Source of the DNA: Cytophagales bacterium | GTDB lineage: Bacteria > Bacteroidota > Bacteroidia > Cytophagales > Cyclobacteriaceae | DNA length: 64,000 nt | Assembly: GCA_017303805.1 (NCBI GenBank) | Contig: JAFLBQ010000002.1 | Span: forward strand, 558,001 to 622,000 | Reading direction: 5' to 3' | Notes under the pieces: generated by a model | The model's input: only the letters and a program-made list of their open reading frames with translations | What the model was told of the DNA's origin: nothing | The model's database searches: none | Position numbers and translations under genes: made by a program | Part shown: positions 53,009 to 60,514 of the stretch, one piece after another | Layout: every line of letters starts with the position of its first letter | Position numbering within the stretch: position 1 is the first letter of the stretch

Positions 53009-53098
53009 ATGCCAAGTGGTAAAAAAAGAAAGAAACATAAAATGGCTACCCACAAGCGCAAAAAGCGCTTGAGAAAGAACAGACATAAGAAGAAGTAA
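53009..53098 (+). CDS. 29-aa basic peptide, AURKAIP1/COX24-like (mS38-type)
   Basis: ATG at 53009 encodes 29 residues, about half of them Lys or Arg (MPSGKKRKKHKMATHKRKKR). The KMATHKRKKRLRKNRHKKK pattern is that of the AURKAIP1/COX24 domain, known from the mitochondrial small-subunit protein mS38 and from short Bacteroidota proteins; a ribosomal role is the natural reading but is not proven here. It sits 47 bases after the TPR gene and 54 bases before RNase G, with a hairpin between. Confidence 0.75.
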   Translation: MPSGKKRKKHKMATHKRKKRLRKNRHKKK

Positions 53099-53108
53099 AA
53101 TCCTCACT

Positions 53109-53135
53109 CGTAGGCCCGCTCTTAACGGGCTTACG
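53109..53135 (+). terminator. Intrinsic terminator or leader hairpin before RNase G
   Basis: CGTAGGCCCG at 53109-53118 pairs with CGGGCTTACG at 53126-53135 (10 pairs, one G-T) with loop CTCTTAA, then CCTAAATTTTTT. It looks like an intrinsic terminator for the 29-residue gene, or a leader hairpin for the RNase G gene, which starts 18 bases later. In E. coli, RNase E controls its own leader. Confidence 0.6.
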
Positions 53136-53152
53136 CCTAAATTTTTTAAGTT

Positions 53153-54736
53153 TTGAGTAATGAACTAATTATCAGTGCTACTCAGAACGGATGTCGCATC
53201 GCGCTTCTAAAGGATAAACAGCTTGTTGAATTTCACGAAGACAATGGAGGCAACAAGTTTGTGGTTGGTGATATTTACCTGGGTACCGTTAAAAAGGTAG
53301 TACAGGGTTTAAATGCAGCGTTTATTGATATCGGGTACGAAAAAGATGCGTTTCTGCATTACCTCGACCTGGGCCCGCAATTCAGTTCGCTCCAAAAATT
53401 CACCAAACTGGTAAAGAACAAAAAAATTACCGGAGGGCGGCTGGATAAATTTCAACTTGAGAAAGACATAGACAAGCATGGCAAAATTGGCCAGCAACTT
53501 TCCAAGAACCAGCTCATTCCGGTACAGGTTGTAAAAGAACCAATCTCTACCAAAGGCCCGCGACTTTCGTGCGAGTTATCTATTGCCGGACGCTACCTGG
53601 TATTGGTACCCTTTGGCAAAGGTGTAAATGTTTCCAAGCGCATTTCCAGCAGCGAAGAGCGCAAGCGCCTGCAGCGCCTTATTCAATCTATTAAGCCCGA
53701 AAATTTTGGGGTTATTATCCGCACCGTAGCCGAAGGCAAGGAAGTGGCGGAGTTGGATAAAGACCTGCGTGGCCTTGTAAAAACCTGGGAAGACGGGGCC
53801 GCGCGCCTTACCGATGGCAACCCCCGCGACAAAATGATCGGAGAGTTGAGCAAGACCTCATCAGTATTACGCGATGTGCTCAACGAAACGTTCGACAATG
53901 TGCATGTAGATGACAAAAAGATTTTTGACGAGGTACGAACCTACATTCGCAACATTGCTCCCGACAAGGAAAAAATTGTAAAACTCTTTTCCGGCAAGGC
54001 TAAAATTTTCGAGCACTACGGCATTGAAAAGCAGATAAAGTCGGCCTTTGGGCAAACAGTAAGTTTGCGTGGCGGTGGCTACCTGATAATTGAACACACC
54101 GAGGCGCTGCATGTAATTGACGTAAACAGCGGCAATAAATCCAACCGCGAAGAAAACCAGGAGACCACTGCGGTATCGGTAAACATAGAGGCTGCAAAAG
54201 AGGTGGCCCGCCAGTTGCGCCTGCGCGATATGGGCGGCATTATTGTGGTAGATTTTATAGACATGCGCAACGCAGACAACAAGCGCGTTATCTATAATGC
54301 CATGAAGGACGCGATGGAGGGCGATAAAGCCAAACACACCGTACTGCCCCTCTCTAAGTTTGGGTTAATGCAGATTACGCGCGAGCGGGTACGGCCTCAA
54401 ATGAACATTGTTACCAAAGAAGTTTGCCCCACCTGCAATGGCACCGGAAGCATTGTAGCAAGTATTTTAATTACCGATCAGATAGAACAACACCTGGATC
54501 ATCTGCTTATTAAACAAAACGAAAGCAATTTGGTGTTGGCCTTGCATCCGTTTTTATACGCCTACTACACCAAAGGCATTATTTCTAAACGAGTAAAACT
54601 CTTCTTTAAATACAAAAAATGGCTAACGTTGGTAAAAGACAGTTCGCTGGGAATTACCGAGTTTCATTTTTTGAATAAAGATGGCGAGGAGATCGAAATC
54701 GGAAATCAAACCACCACGGCTGAACCGGAAGCGTAG
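53153..54736 (+). CDS. Ribonuclease G/E family endoribonuclease
   Basis: A 527-residue Rne/Rng-type endoribonuclease that processes rRNA and mRNA 5' ends. The start is TTG at 53153 (MSNELIISATQNGCRIALLK); no ATG or GTG is present before the conserved start segment. The S1 domain is at about 38-125 (GDIYLGTVKKVVQGLNAAFI), the catalytic core has HVIDVNSGNKSN (about 322) and GGIIVVDFIDMRN (about 366) with the metal Asp residues, and the Zn-link CPTCNGTG is near 425. It follows the 29-residue gene and hairpin. Its stop codon touches that of the next, convergent gene. Confidence 0.95.
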   Translation: MSNELIISATQNGCRIALLKDKQLVEFHEDNGGNKFVVGDIYLGTVKKVVQGLNAAFIDIGYEKDAFLHYLDLGPQFSSLQKFTKLVKNKKITGGRLDKFQLEKDIDKHGKIGQQLSKNQLIPVQVVKEPISTKGPRLSCELSIAGRYLVLVPFGKGVNVSKRISSSEERKRLQRLIQSIKPENFGVIIRTVAEGKEVAELDKDLRGLVKTWEDGAARLTDGNPRDKMIGELSKTSSVLRDVLNETFDNVHVDDKKIFDEVRTYIRNIAPDKEKIVKLFSGKAKIFEHYGIEKQIKSAFGQTVSLRGGGYLIIEHTEALHVIDVNSGNKSNREENQETTAVSVNIEAAKEVARQLRLRDMGGIIVVDFIDMRNADNKRVIYNAMKDAMEGDKAKHTVLPLSKFGLMQITRERVRPQMNIVTKEVCPTCNGTGSIVASILITDQIEQHLDHLLIKQNESNLVLALHPFLYAYYTKGIISKRVKLFFKYKKWLTLVKDSSLGITEFHFLNKDGEEIEIGNQTTTAEPEA

Positions 54737-55378
54737 CTACTCCTTGGCAAGAGCTTTAATATCGCTGATCTCCAATAGCTGCTTAGGGTACCCGCGGGTA
54801 ACAGCGTGTACCATGGCTCTTCCCACTTCGTTTAGCGTAAGCGACTGAGCGGGGAGCAAATGCGGAAACACCCAGATAAACGGCTTAAAGAACCATCGCA
54901 CGTTTTTTTGTCCGGCCACGGGTTTCATAAAGCCTGGTCTAAAATTGAACTGACCCCGAAAAGGAAGCTTTAGCAGGTCTGCTTCCGTACGACCCTTTAC
55001 GCGCTGCCACATCTGGCTCCCGTTGCTGTTGGTGTGCGCTCCACTTACATAGTTAAACACCATGGCGGGGTTAACCTGAGCCAGCAGGTTGGCAACCGCA
55101 AGGGTGGTGTCGTACGTTATGCGGGTGTATTCGGCTTCGTTTTTGCCAATCGAGCTTACGCCTGCACAAAAAAAGCACGCATCATACCCAACCAGTTGGG
55201 ATTTCACTTTTTCGATTTCGAGAAAGTTGGGGACAAGTAGTTCTTTTAGCTTAGGATGTGTAAGGGCATAAGGCCTGCGGCTTAGCATTAAAACGCTGGC
55301 TACATTTTTATTTTGCAGGCACTCCAGCAATACGCCTTCACCCACCATACCGGTTACACCGGTTATTATTATATTCAT
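54737..55378 (-). CDS. NAD(P)-binding short-chain oxidoreductase-like protein
   Basis: A 213-residue Rossmann-fold protein similar to HTATIP2/NAD(P)H-binding enzymes. The glycine motif is ITGVTGMVGEGVLLECL at residues 4-20; YVSGAHTNSNGSQMWQRVKG is the central catalytic-like region near 110, though no classic YxxxK pair is certain. The stop at 54737-54739 lies directly against the RNase G stop, so the genes abut with no base between. The substrate is unknown. Confidence 0.8.
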   Translation of the reverse strand: MNIIITGVTGMVGEGVLLECLQNKNVASVLMLSRRPYALTHPKLKELLVPNFLEIEKVKSQLVGYDACFFCAGVSSIGKNEAEYTRITYDTTLAVANLLAQVNPAMVFNYVSGAHTNSNGSQMWQRVKGRTEADLLKLPFRGQFNFRPGFMKPVAGQKNVRWFFKPFIWVFPHLLPAQSLTLNEVGRAMVHAVTRGYPKQLLEISDIKALAKE

Positions 55379-55438
55379 TGGCTCATCAAAGTTGTTAACC
55401 AGAAAGACGGGTAAGCCGGCTTTTTAGTTTAATGCTTC

Positions 55439-55861
55439 CTACTTCTTCAAGAAGGCATCAACCTCCAGGTACTTTTCTTTTATTGTACTTAAAGCAAAGG
55501 CTGCAGCCGAGGCGGTAAATACGGAATAATCAAAAGCGCCTTTAATGCCGGTAGAAAACGTCATCGCAAGTGCGAACAACAATAATAGAATACCACTGAA
55601 CCTCGCAATCAATTCGGTTTTAAAACCCAGCAACAAACAAATTGGAAAAATAACTTCGGCTGCGGTGGCTAGTATGGCAGCGGGCGACACCAACGCATTC
55701 GGTAACCACGGATTGATAACCTGGGTATAAGCCACAAAGTTTTCCCAATTGCCCCATACCGAAATTGCTGCTGGCCACCAACCCAAGCGGTCGGCCACAG
55801 CGGACAAAAAAGAGACCGAGAGCGCGAAGCGTAAAAAGAGTTTGATGTAGTGGCTGAGCAT
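55439..55861 (-). CDS. DoxX family membrane protein
   Basis: A 140-residue protein with four membrane helices of the DoxX type (FLRFALSVSFLSAVADRLGW, NALVSPAAILATAAEVIFPI, LLGFKTELIARFSGILLLL, FALAMTFSTGIKGAFDYSVF). The GLFSAVADRLG-type first helix is typical. Such proteins work in sulfur or redox metabolism or at the membrane, but the exact role is unknown. TACCTTTG at 55884-55891 provides a -7 element. The gene is 60 bases from the oxidoreductase. Confidence 0.85.
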   Translation of the reverse strand: MLSHYIKLFLRFALSVSFLSAVADRLGWWPAAISVWGNWENFVAYTQVINPWLPNALVSPAAILATAAEVIFPICLLLGFKTELIARFSGILLLLFALAMTFSTGIKGAFDYSVFTASAAAFALSTIKEKYLEVDAFLKK

Positions 55862-55883
55862 GAATAAGCTTTAGGTAGAGTTG

Positions 55884-55891
55884 CAAAGGTA
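55884..55891 (-). promoter_or_regulatory. -7 promoter element TACCTTTG before doxX
   Basis: On the minus strand TACCTTTG matches TAnnTTTG, 22 bases before the DoxX ATG. A small GAGATT/AATCTC hairpin lies 20 bases further upstream. Confidence 0.4.
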
Positions 55892-56016
55892 GGAAAGAAC
55901 TATTTGTGTTGAGATTGAAAATCTCTCTTATCTTTTGTTCGACATCACAGATTTCGAATAGCTAGCAGAATAGATGTGTGGTAAGCTTGGGTATGATGGA
56001 ATTGACAAAGCAGGGG

Positions 56017-59000
56017 TTAATTAAGCCCGATATGTACAAAGGCCGACCAATGATGTGGAGCCAGCGCTGGGTTACTTTTTAGGAATGCTAATTTGGCGCC
56101 ACGCAGGGATTCTGCAATGGATGCACTTTTGGCCATCCTTCTGTAAAATTCAGTCATAAACTTTTCAGTCGAATCATCATTCACTTTCCAAAGTGAAACA
56201 ATTAAATTTTTGGTTCCGGAATATATAAATGCTCGGGTAAGTCCCATAATTCCTTCACCTATATTAATGTTCCCCAGTCCTGTTTCACATGCGCTTAAGC
56301 AGATAAGATGCGCATTGCTTCGCAAGGAAAAGATTTCGTCAAGATAAAGTATCCCATCATCATTTGAGTTACGACTAGGGGCAAATGCGATACCCGGATT
56401 ATATTGATTGTTTAAATCGACAAACCCGTGCGTAGCGAGGTGTATTATTGTATATTCGGATAATTGCTCTGTTTTAAAACTTGTTTCATCTGCTGCTGCG
56501 CCAACATAAATTTTTGTAATGTTTTTATGACTTTTAAGAATTTGTGAAGCGTTAATAATTTCTTGTTGATTCTTCAGAAGCGGCAAAAAATTAAATTTTT
56601 CCATTGTTGGATTTAGGTCGTATTGGTTCCTTAGCGTGTAGCTTCCCTGTGGTGTATTAAATTCAGGTGCAAACGCGAGCAATGTAAGTTTGGTTTTTGC
56701 AGGCAGGGTATTCGCAGATTCTCTCACCAACAGGGTTGATGAATAACCGTAAGAAAATTGATATTTTGTTAGGTTGTACGTCCACTTATTTTTGGCCCGA
56801 GCACTCAATAACTCGAAGTTCACGAAGCTCAGTTGTTCGTTGGGCACAATAATCAATTGCTTAATTGCAGTTTTTTGCATTTGCAGACAACTATCAGGTT
56901 TTGCAAATACCATTGTTTGTAGCGCACTGGAACTTGTATAGAAGCCATTGCTTTCCTGAACAACAATACTGTTTTTAAGGGCTCTTACATGCCGGCCTAT
57001 ATCTACATTTTTTCCTACTTTTAAAAAGTAACTTCGTTGTGGTAAAATAAGAATGCAGTAATTATTTTGTTTCCCCTCAGTATATTCTATCCAGGCGCTG
57101 GCAGGATGCTTTACAAGGTATGTCTCACTAATTTCGGAGGGAGTAGCCAATTGCTGGTTAAATTTAAGTGCATGATAGGAGGGTAAATTCTTCTTAATAG
57201 AATCAATCAAATGATTGTACCGTGTGGTGTTTGTCTGGAGTTGAACAAGGTACTCTTTCAATAACTCTTGATTGGGCTCAACTTGTTTGGATAACTCTTG
57301 CGAGTATTGGAACTCCAACTGTGATGTGGATTTGGCGAGTCGCACCTCCTCTTTCAATATATCTTCGGTTACCCGTGCAAAAGATTTAACCCGATCCAGC
57401 TTCATGGAATTAAGAAGGTTTTGGTTTTTAGTTTGACCCGAAATCTGGAAAGCGCGGTCAATATAAATTGGATCTTTTGTTTGCTCATAAAGTAAATAAT
57501 AGTAGTCGATTGAAAGTTGATAAAAAGCCCGTAATAGCCGGTTTAAATTCAATTTTTCTGCTTCTGTCTGCAATTCATTTCGTTGGGTTTGGATTACCGC
57601 CAGATTAGATTGTATTAATCCATGTGCTATCTCCAGTTGTTTTAAGGAAGACAAGCCTTCGTTGTACGATTTTAACTCTAACTGAATCAAATTGAAATTT
57701 GAAACGATCCATTCCATTTTGGAAGCATAGAAATCTTTGCCGGCAGCAGCGAGTAAATTATTTTTTTTAGCCAGAGCAAAGTAGTATCTGGCAGAATCTG
57801 ATTGTGAATACGAATACGAATTTCCGATTTCGTTATACAAATAAATAATTTGCGGATGTGAGGATGGAAATATTGATGAATAGTATTTTATCAATAGGTT
57901 GAGATAGCTTCGGGCTACTTTGCCCGCATTTACAGTCTTTAAACAAGCTGCTTTATTTTGAATTACTCGGTAATAAAACCGGGAATCTTTATTCTTTTGA
58001 CTTTCTTCTAGTTTGTTAAGAATAGCTAAGGCACTGGTTGTGTCTCCAACAAGCGCCTTCATGGTAGCTTTATTTAACTCCAACTCGTTTGCAATAGCTG
58101 ACCATTCAGGCGGGTATGCACCAAGGAAATTTTCAATTTCAAGTTGCCACTTCTCCGCCTCATCAAACTGCATATTATTAATATAAACTGCAACCATGTT
58201 ATTGGCTATTCTTAAATAGACTTCTGCATTATTAGCTTTGTGGGGCGCTATTATTTGTAAAGCATACCGGTAGTTGTTGAGCGCCAATTCATTTTCGTAT
58301 TGACTTACCAAGGCTGCGCCATAGTTTTGAAAAATAAGCGCTTTACGGGCTGGATCAAGCGTAGATTTTTCTGCCCATTGGATTGCTTCACGGTGCCATT
58401 CCTTTGATTGTATGTAATTCTCATACGTGTCATAGAACTGGCCAAGATTTGCACAAGCAAGGGCCAATTCATCGGGATTGTTAAGTTTTGCCTTATTCAA
58501 TTTAATGGCATTCTCATAGTTTTCTTTAGCCTGAGAATAGTTCCAGCCTTCATGATAAGCTGCGCCCAGATTATTGTAAAGCTTAATCAACATGTTACTT
58601 TTATCCAGCGGCAGATCGGTATAGATAGAAAGAGACTTGTTCAAGTAATAAAGGGCTGAGTCCACCACATTGTTGCGTAATTTATTGGTTCCAATCCAAA
58701 AGTATAATCGGGCAATCTTTACCTTGTAGGTTAAGGAATCCTTGCGATAAAACGAGAGTGCCCTTCGAAGGTGAGTTTCACTTGTGGCAAGCTGGTTTTG
58801 TTCTAGCAGGCAAAATCCCTTCCAGTAGTTAAATGTAGCACGGTCCATCCGGTCGGATGTTTTTTTCAGCAACTCTTCCGCATGCTTAAACCGAACTTGC
58901 GATTCTGCCAGAGCATTTCTCCGGTGAAAAGAAACCGCCTCAAGGATTTTGAATTTGATAAGTTGATTAGAATTGAGTTTAGGAACTGCTATTAGATTAA

Positions 59001-59214
59001 GTGTGGAGTCGAGTTTTTTATATTGTTCTTCTAAAAGTGCTACTTCGGCAAGAAACAAATGCCGGGTGTTGGCATTGTCAATTCGTTTAATGTAGAATAA
59101 GGCTGCAAGAGGGTCCTCCAGGTTCAGGCTGTTCTGTAGTTCTTCAGTTTGTGCTGAACAATACTGAAAATCTAAAAAAATCAATAGTAGTAAAAACCAG
59201 AAGCCAGTACGCAT
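56017..59214 (-). CDS. Secreted TPR-CHAT domain protein (caspase-like peptidase)
   Basis: A 1065-residue exported protein. The signal peptide is MRTGFWFLLLLIFLDFQYCSAQ. TPR repeats fill about residues 95-480 (LYYLNKSLSIYTDLPLDKSN, LALACANLGQFYDTYENYIQ); a coiled-coil region follows near 560-690, and a CHAT domain ends the protein from about 745. The CHAT catalytic pair is His929 (HLATHGF) and Cys976 (LSACETG), 47 residues apart, with AFIYSGTKNLIVSLWKVNDD behind it. CHAT enzymes are caspase-fold proteases; with TPR they are often parts of regulated proteolysis or cell-death modules. It is the last gene of a compact four-gene operon with three small genes. Substrates are unknown. Confidence 0.87.
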   Translation of the reverse strand: MRTGFWFLLLLIFLDFQYCSAQTEELQNSLNLEDPLAALFYIKRIDNANTRHLFLAEVALLEEQYKKLDSTLNLIAVPKLNSNQLIKFKILEAVSFHRRNALAESQVRFKHAEELLKKTSDRMDRATFNYWKGFCLLEQNQLATSETHLRRALSFYRKDSLTYKVKIARLYFWIGTNKLRNNVVDSALYYLNKSLSIYTDLPLDKSNMLIKLYNNLGAAYHEGWNYSQAKENYENAIKLNKAKLNNPDELALACANLGQFYDTYENYIQSKEWHREAIQWAEKSTLDPARKALIFQNYGAALVSQYENELALNNYRYALQIIAPHKANNAEVYLRIANNMVAVYINNMQFDEAEKWQLEIENFLGAYPPEWSAIANELELNKATMKALVGDTTSALAILNKLEESQKNKDSRFYYRVIQNKAACLKTVNAGKVARSYLNLLIKYYSSIFPSSHPQIIYLYNEIGNSYSYSQSDSARYYFALAKKNNLLAAAGKDFYASKMEWIVSNFNLIQLELKSYNEGLSSLKQLEIAHGLIQSNLAVIQTQRNELQTEAEKLNLNRLLRAFYQLSIDYYYLLYEQTKDPIYIDRAFQISGQTKNQNLLNSMKLDRVKSFARVTEDILKEEVRLAKSTSQLEFQYSQELSKQVEPNQELLKEYLVQLQTNTTRYNHLIDSIKKNLPSYHALKFNQQLATPSEISETYLVKHPASAWIEYTEGKQNNYCILILPQRSYFLKVGKNVDIGRHVRALKNSIVVQESNGFYTSSSALQTMVFAKPDSCLQMQKTAIKQLIIVPNEQLSFVNFELLSARAKNKWTYNLTKYQFSYGYSSTLLVRESANTLPAKTKLTLLAFAPEFNTPQGSYTLRNQYDLNPTMEKFNFLPLLKNQQEIINASQILKSHKNITKIYVGAAADETSFKTEQLSEYTIIHLATHGFVDLNNQYNPGIAFAPSRNSNDDGILYLDEIFSLRSNAHLICLSACETGLGNINIGEGIMGLTRAFIYSGTKNLIVSLWKVNDDSTEKFMTEFYRRMAKSASIAESLRGAKLAFLKSNPALAPHHWSAFVHIGLN

Positions 59215-59216
59215 GG

Positions 59217-59666
59217 CTAAGTGGAAGTAACCGTGGTTGAGGTTGTGCTGGTGGCGGTGCCGCTTTCAACCCTTACCCGTGTTGTACTCGTTTTTCTTCG
59301 GGATTTTCTTTTTTTTATGTAGGGTGCAACTAGATCCGGACTTTCTACCTTGGTAAAGATTTGCGTGCGTTTGAAAATCAATAAGAAAATATCTTTTTGA
59401 ACCACGCAGACCGAATCGAGGCCAGTCGTATTAATGTTGATAGTTTCGGAATTAATTATTTTAATAGGATTTGTGCCAGAGGAGCGGTATTCTAAAACAG
59501 CGACAAAAGTACCCGGGCTGGTTTTTGTTTCAATTATTAAATTACTACCCGTAAAATTTTTAAGCATCAATTCTTTGCCACCTACTTCTGCATCAAAATC
59601 AAAACTTTGCTGCCCATAGATCCAACTGCTCATTGCAACAAAAGATAATAATAAAGAATACTTCAT
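59217..59666 (-). CDS. Small secreted protein with TSTTSTTVTST tail, 149 aa
   Basis: A 149-residue exported protein with signal peptide MKYSLLLSFVAMSSWIYGQ. The middle is beta-rich (FDAEVGGKELMLKNFTGSNL, ETININTTGLDSVCVVQKDI), followed by a very basic patch (KKRKSRRK at about 117-124) and a Thr/Ser-rich tail ending TSTTSTTVTST. The tail is shared with the 23-residue peptide upstream. It starts 2 bases after that peptide's stop and ends 2 bases before the CHAT start. I recognise no family; the basic patch could be a cleavage or binding site. Confidence 0.7.
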   Translation of the reverse strand: MKYSLLLSFVAMSSWIYGQQSFDFDAEVGGKELMLKNFTGSNLIIETKTSPGTFVAVLEYRSSGTNPIKIINSETININTTGLDSVCVVQKDIFLLIFKRTQIFTKVESPDLVAPYIKKRKSRRKTSTTRVRVESGTATSTTSTTVTST

Positions 59667-59668
59667 GC

Positions 59669-59740
59669 TTAGGTAGAGGTAACGGTGGTTGATGTGGTGC
59701 TTGTGGTTACTCCGGAGCTAATAGTTGTACGAACAGGCAT
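59669..59740 (-). CDS. 23-aa peptide sharing the neighbour's Thr/Ser tail
   Basis: ATG at 59740 opens a 23-codon frame (MPVRTTISSGV then TSTTSTTVTST-type tail) ending TAA at 59669. The last 11 residues are identical to the C-terminus of the 149-residue protein, while 7 of those 11 codons differ, all at synonymous positions, as does the stop codon. The frame starts 3 bases after the 108-residue gene and ends 2 bases before the 149-residue gene. No signal peptide is seen. Translation is likely from the codon pattern and operon fit, but unproven. Confidence 0.55.
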   Translation of the reverse strand: MPVRTTISSGVTTSTTSTTVTST

Positions 59741-59743
59741 AAC

Positions 59744-60070
59744 TCAATTATTATCTGGGTCTAAATCACACTGAGAAATTTCGCCTTTGGAAGAAACTTT
59801 CCAATGTGTTAAAAGAAACTGAAGGGCGTGCGAAGCTTCGGTTGGGTTGCTGATTTGTGTTAACACATTCTCGGAACCAACATGTATTCGCAACAGTTCG
59901 GGATAAGAATCTTGATTCCGATATATGATAATCCAGTATTGGCATCCGGTATCTTCACCATAGAGTGAAGAGGATAGATTTTTTTGTTCACCGGGATCAA
60001 CAGAAAAGTGGAGTGCTTTTGTGCTATCCATTGCCCGGTTAAGGTAGGGCCCAAAATTAGCTGCTAACAT
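59744..60070 (-). CDS. Hypothetical 108-aa protein, first gene of the CHAT operon
   Basis: A 108-residue soluble protein with no signal peptide or known motif (MLAANFGPYLNRAMDSTKAL; WIIIYRNQDSYPELLRIHVG; ending CDLDPDNN). It is slightly acidic. It leads the operon: the 23-residue peptide begins 3 bases after its stop. It could be a cytoplasmic partner or regulator of the exported CHAT protein, but nothing in the sequence shows this. Confidence 0.6.
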   Translation of the reverse strand: MLAANFGPYLNRAMDSTKALHFSVDPGEQKNLSSSLYGEDTGCQYWIIIYRNQDSYPELLRIHVGSENVLTQISNPTEASHALQFLLTHWKVSSKGEISQCDLDPDNN

Positions 60071-60166
60071 AAAATACGTTTAAGGAATGGGATGCCTGTA
60101 CCCAATCACCAATTAAATCTAAACAATATCAATTTAAATCTCAAATGGAGTTTTTCCTGTGTCAAT

Positions 60167-60177
60167 CCCCCCCCCCC
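60167..60177. repeat. Homopolymer run of 11 C (G on the operon strand)
   Basis: Eleven C in a row stand 96 bases upstream of the first ATG of the CHAT operon, in an AT-rich stretch. Such runs in this position can change length by slippage and act as phase-variable switches, though length variation has not been shown here. It lies at the junction with the decayed isomerase copy. Confidence 0.6.
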
Positions 60178-60318
60178 GAACCCCCTGCTGCAACGAGGCT
60201 AAACGTATCCGGTCGTTTGGGAATAAGCTCCTGCCCTACAACCTGTAAACCCGGTTTCGACAAATAGCCCTCATGTTGACCGGTTGGTACAACTTCTGCG
60301 TGCTGTCTCGTTCAGAAA
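60178..60318 (-). pseudogene. Decayed second copy of the isomerase 3' end
   Basis: This stretch aligns with the last part of the isomerase-like gene at 61644, for example sharing TATCCGGTCGTTTGGGAATA and GTAAACCCGGTTTCGACAA on the plus strand. Read on the minus strand it gives pieces such as VETGFTG and VGQELIPKRPD, but several frameshifts and a stop break the frame. Only about 140 bases (the C-terminal 45 codons) remain, ending at the IS remnant. It is a remnant of a paralogous gene. Confidence 0.65.
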
Positions 60319-60321
60319 TAG

Positions 60322-60345
60322 GTTTACACGAATTAACGTGTAAAC
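60322..60345. repeat. 9-bp inverted repeat before the transposase remnant
   Basis: GTTTACACG at 60322-60330 pairs exactly with CGTGTAAAC at 60337-60345, with a 6-base loop AATTAA. It lies 3 bases before the ATG of the transposase remnant and may be an insertion sequence end or a leader hairpin that limits transposase expression. Confidence 0.5.
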
Positions 60346-60348
60346 AAA

Positions 60349-60514
60349 ATGAGAAAGACAGAAAAAAACCATTCAAGAACAAGAGGCTATCATAGCAGAA
60401 TATTTGTTAGGTGGTACCACCTATCGTAAATTGGGGGCCAAGCATGGAGTGGACTTCAGAGCCATCCACCATTGGGTAACAAGATTTCAAGGAAAACCAA
60501 TGAATAGATTATGA
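60349..60514 (+). pseudogene. Truncated, frameshifted IS transposase orfA-like remnant
   Basis: ATG at 60349 begins MRKTEK, then the frame breaks in a run of seven A; with six A it would continue as TIQEQEAIIAEYLLGGTTYR and KLGAKHGVDFRAIHHWVTRF. This is a helix-turn-helix DNA-binding domain as in IS3-type OrfA transposases. It stops at 60512-60514, overlapping the ATG of the next gene by two bases, and lacks the remainder. No orfB or second end is found. Confidence 0.6.
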
